A stretch of DNA of 5,532 bases from Flavobacteriales bacterium. Its GTDB lineage: Bacteria; Bacteroidota; Bacteroidia; Flavobacteriales; BACL11. The position numbers and the translations under genes are program-made. The notes under the pieces are model-generated. The model saw only the letters and a list, made by a program, of their open reading frames with translations, had not been told where the DNA came from and ran no database searches. Positions within the stretch are counted from its first letter, which is position 1. Every line of letters starts with the position of its first letter. This document shows, one piece after another, positions 5,243-5,532 of the stretch. The DNA lies in assembly GCA_018675825.1 (NCBI GenBank), contig JABGXK010000058.1, positions 1 to 5,532 on the forward strand. The letters are read 5' to 3'.

Positions 5243-5532
5243 ATGCAAATTCAATTTAATAAAGTTTATAACTATGAAGTTAAAGACTATGGATTTGATG
5301 GTTTAGATAATGATCTCGTTATAGATATTTTTAAAGATGGCAGGGTATTTTCTCATTTTAGTGAATTGCTTTTAGAAAATCTTTTTCCTGAGTTAGTTTA
5401 TGTTGATGAGAAAGGCTATGATTTTACTAGAGAAGGATGTCCTAACTTAGATGCAAAAACTTTTACAAAGGCAAGCGGGTTAGAGATTTGTCCGTCAAAT
5501 ATGTTAGGGCAAGGTCGAGTTTTTGACCAAGA
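5243..5532 (+). CDS. Unidentified protein, possible PD-(D/E)xK nuclease-like fold; 3' end outside window
   Basis: ATG 5243 is preceded by AAGGAG (5231-5236) at an ideal 6-nt distance. The frame stays open to the right edge, giving 96 residues with no stop. I do not recognise the family. The N-terminus is acidic (MQIQFNKVYNYEVKDYGFDG). Then come VFSHFSELLLENLFPEL (35-51), GYDFTREGCPNLDAKTF (58-74) and LEICPSNMLGQGRVFDQ (80-96). Glu41 or Glu45, Asp60 and Asp70-Ala-Lys72 are arranged like E...D...DxK in PD-(D/E)xK nucleases, which would suit a phage endonuclease or DNA-processing role. This is a pattern match only; the protein is incomplete and could be an ordinary phage hypothetical. Confidence 0.75.
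   Translation, partial: MQIQFNKVYNYEVKDYGFDGLDNDLVIDIFKDGRVFSHFSELLLENLFPELVYVDEKGYDFTREGCPNLDAKTFTKASGLEICPSNMLGQGRVFDQ

Overview
The window looks like a stretch of a bacteriophage (or phage-derived) genome from an AT-rich virus of a bacterium, most likely Gram-negative. All genes lie on the plus strand and are tightly packed or overlapping. They include a secreted SleB-type cell-wall hydrolase, a phage/plasmid-type DUF932 protein, strong AAGGAG ribosome sites and short sigma70-like promoters. The host cannot be named from this sequence.

Region 1 (1-3031) is an overlapping three-gene metabolic cassette. It holds an asparagine-synthetase-fold ATP-dependent amidoligase that enters through the left edge, a fold-type IV PLP aminotransferase, and a compact fold-type III PLP decarboxylase. 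The overlaps (14 and 29 nt) imply one co-translated unit. Together the enzymes could reshape an amino acid by transamination, decarboxylation and amide formation. The product is unknown. DNA-base hypermodification, surface-sugar decoration or a small amine/amide metabolite are all possible.

Region 2 (3032-3257) has no credible protein gene. It holds a GGA-rich segment with two GGA-loop hairpins and competing pairings, ending in an apparent intrinsic terminator. It may be a small RNA or a structured 3' UTR. A sigma70-like promoter for the next operon follows.

Region 3 (3270-4160) looks like a lysis block. It contains a small SWIM-type zinc-binding protein, a SleB-family endolysin with an N-terminal signal sequence that overlaps it by about 100 nt, and a 58-aa hydrophobic protein that may be a holin or other lysis partner.

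Region 4 (4161-5532) has a strong promoter, a complete DUF932 gene, a 10-bp-stem terminator with a promoter overlapping its right side, and the start of an unidentified protein cut by the right edge. The last protein has a faint PD-(D/E)xK-like pattern.
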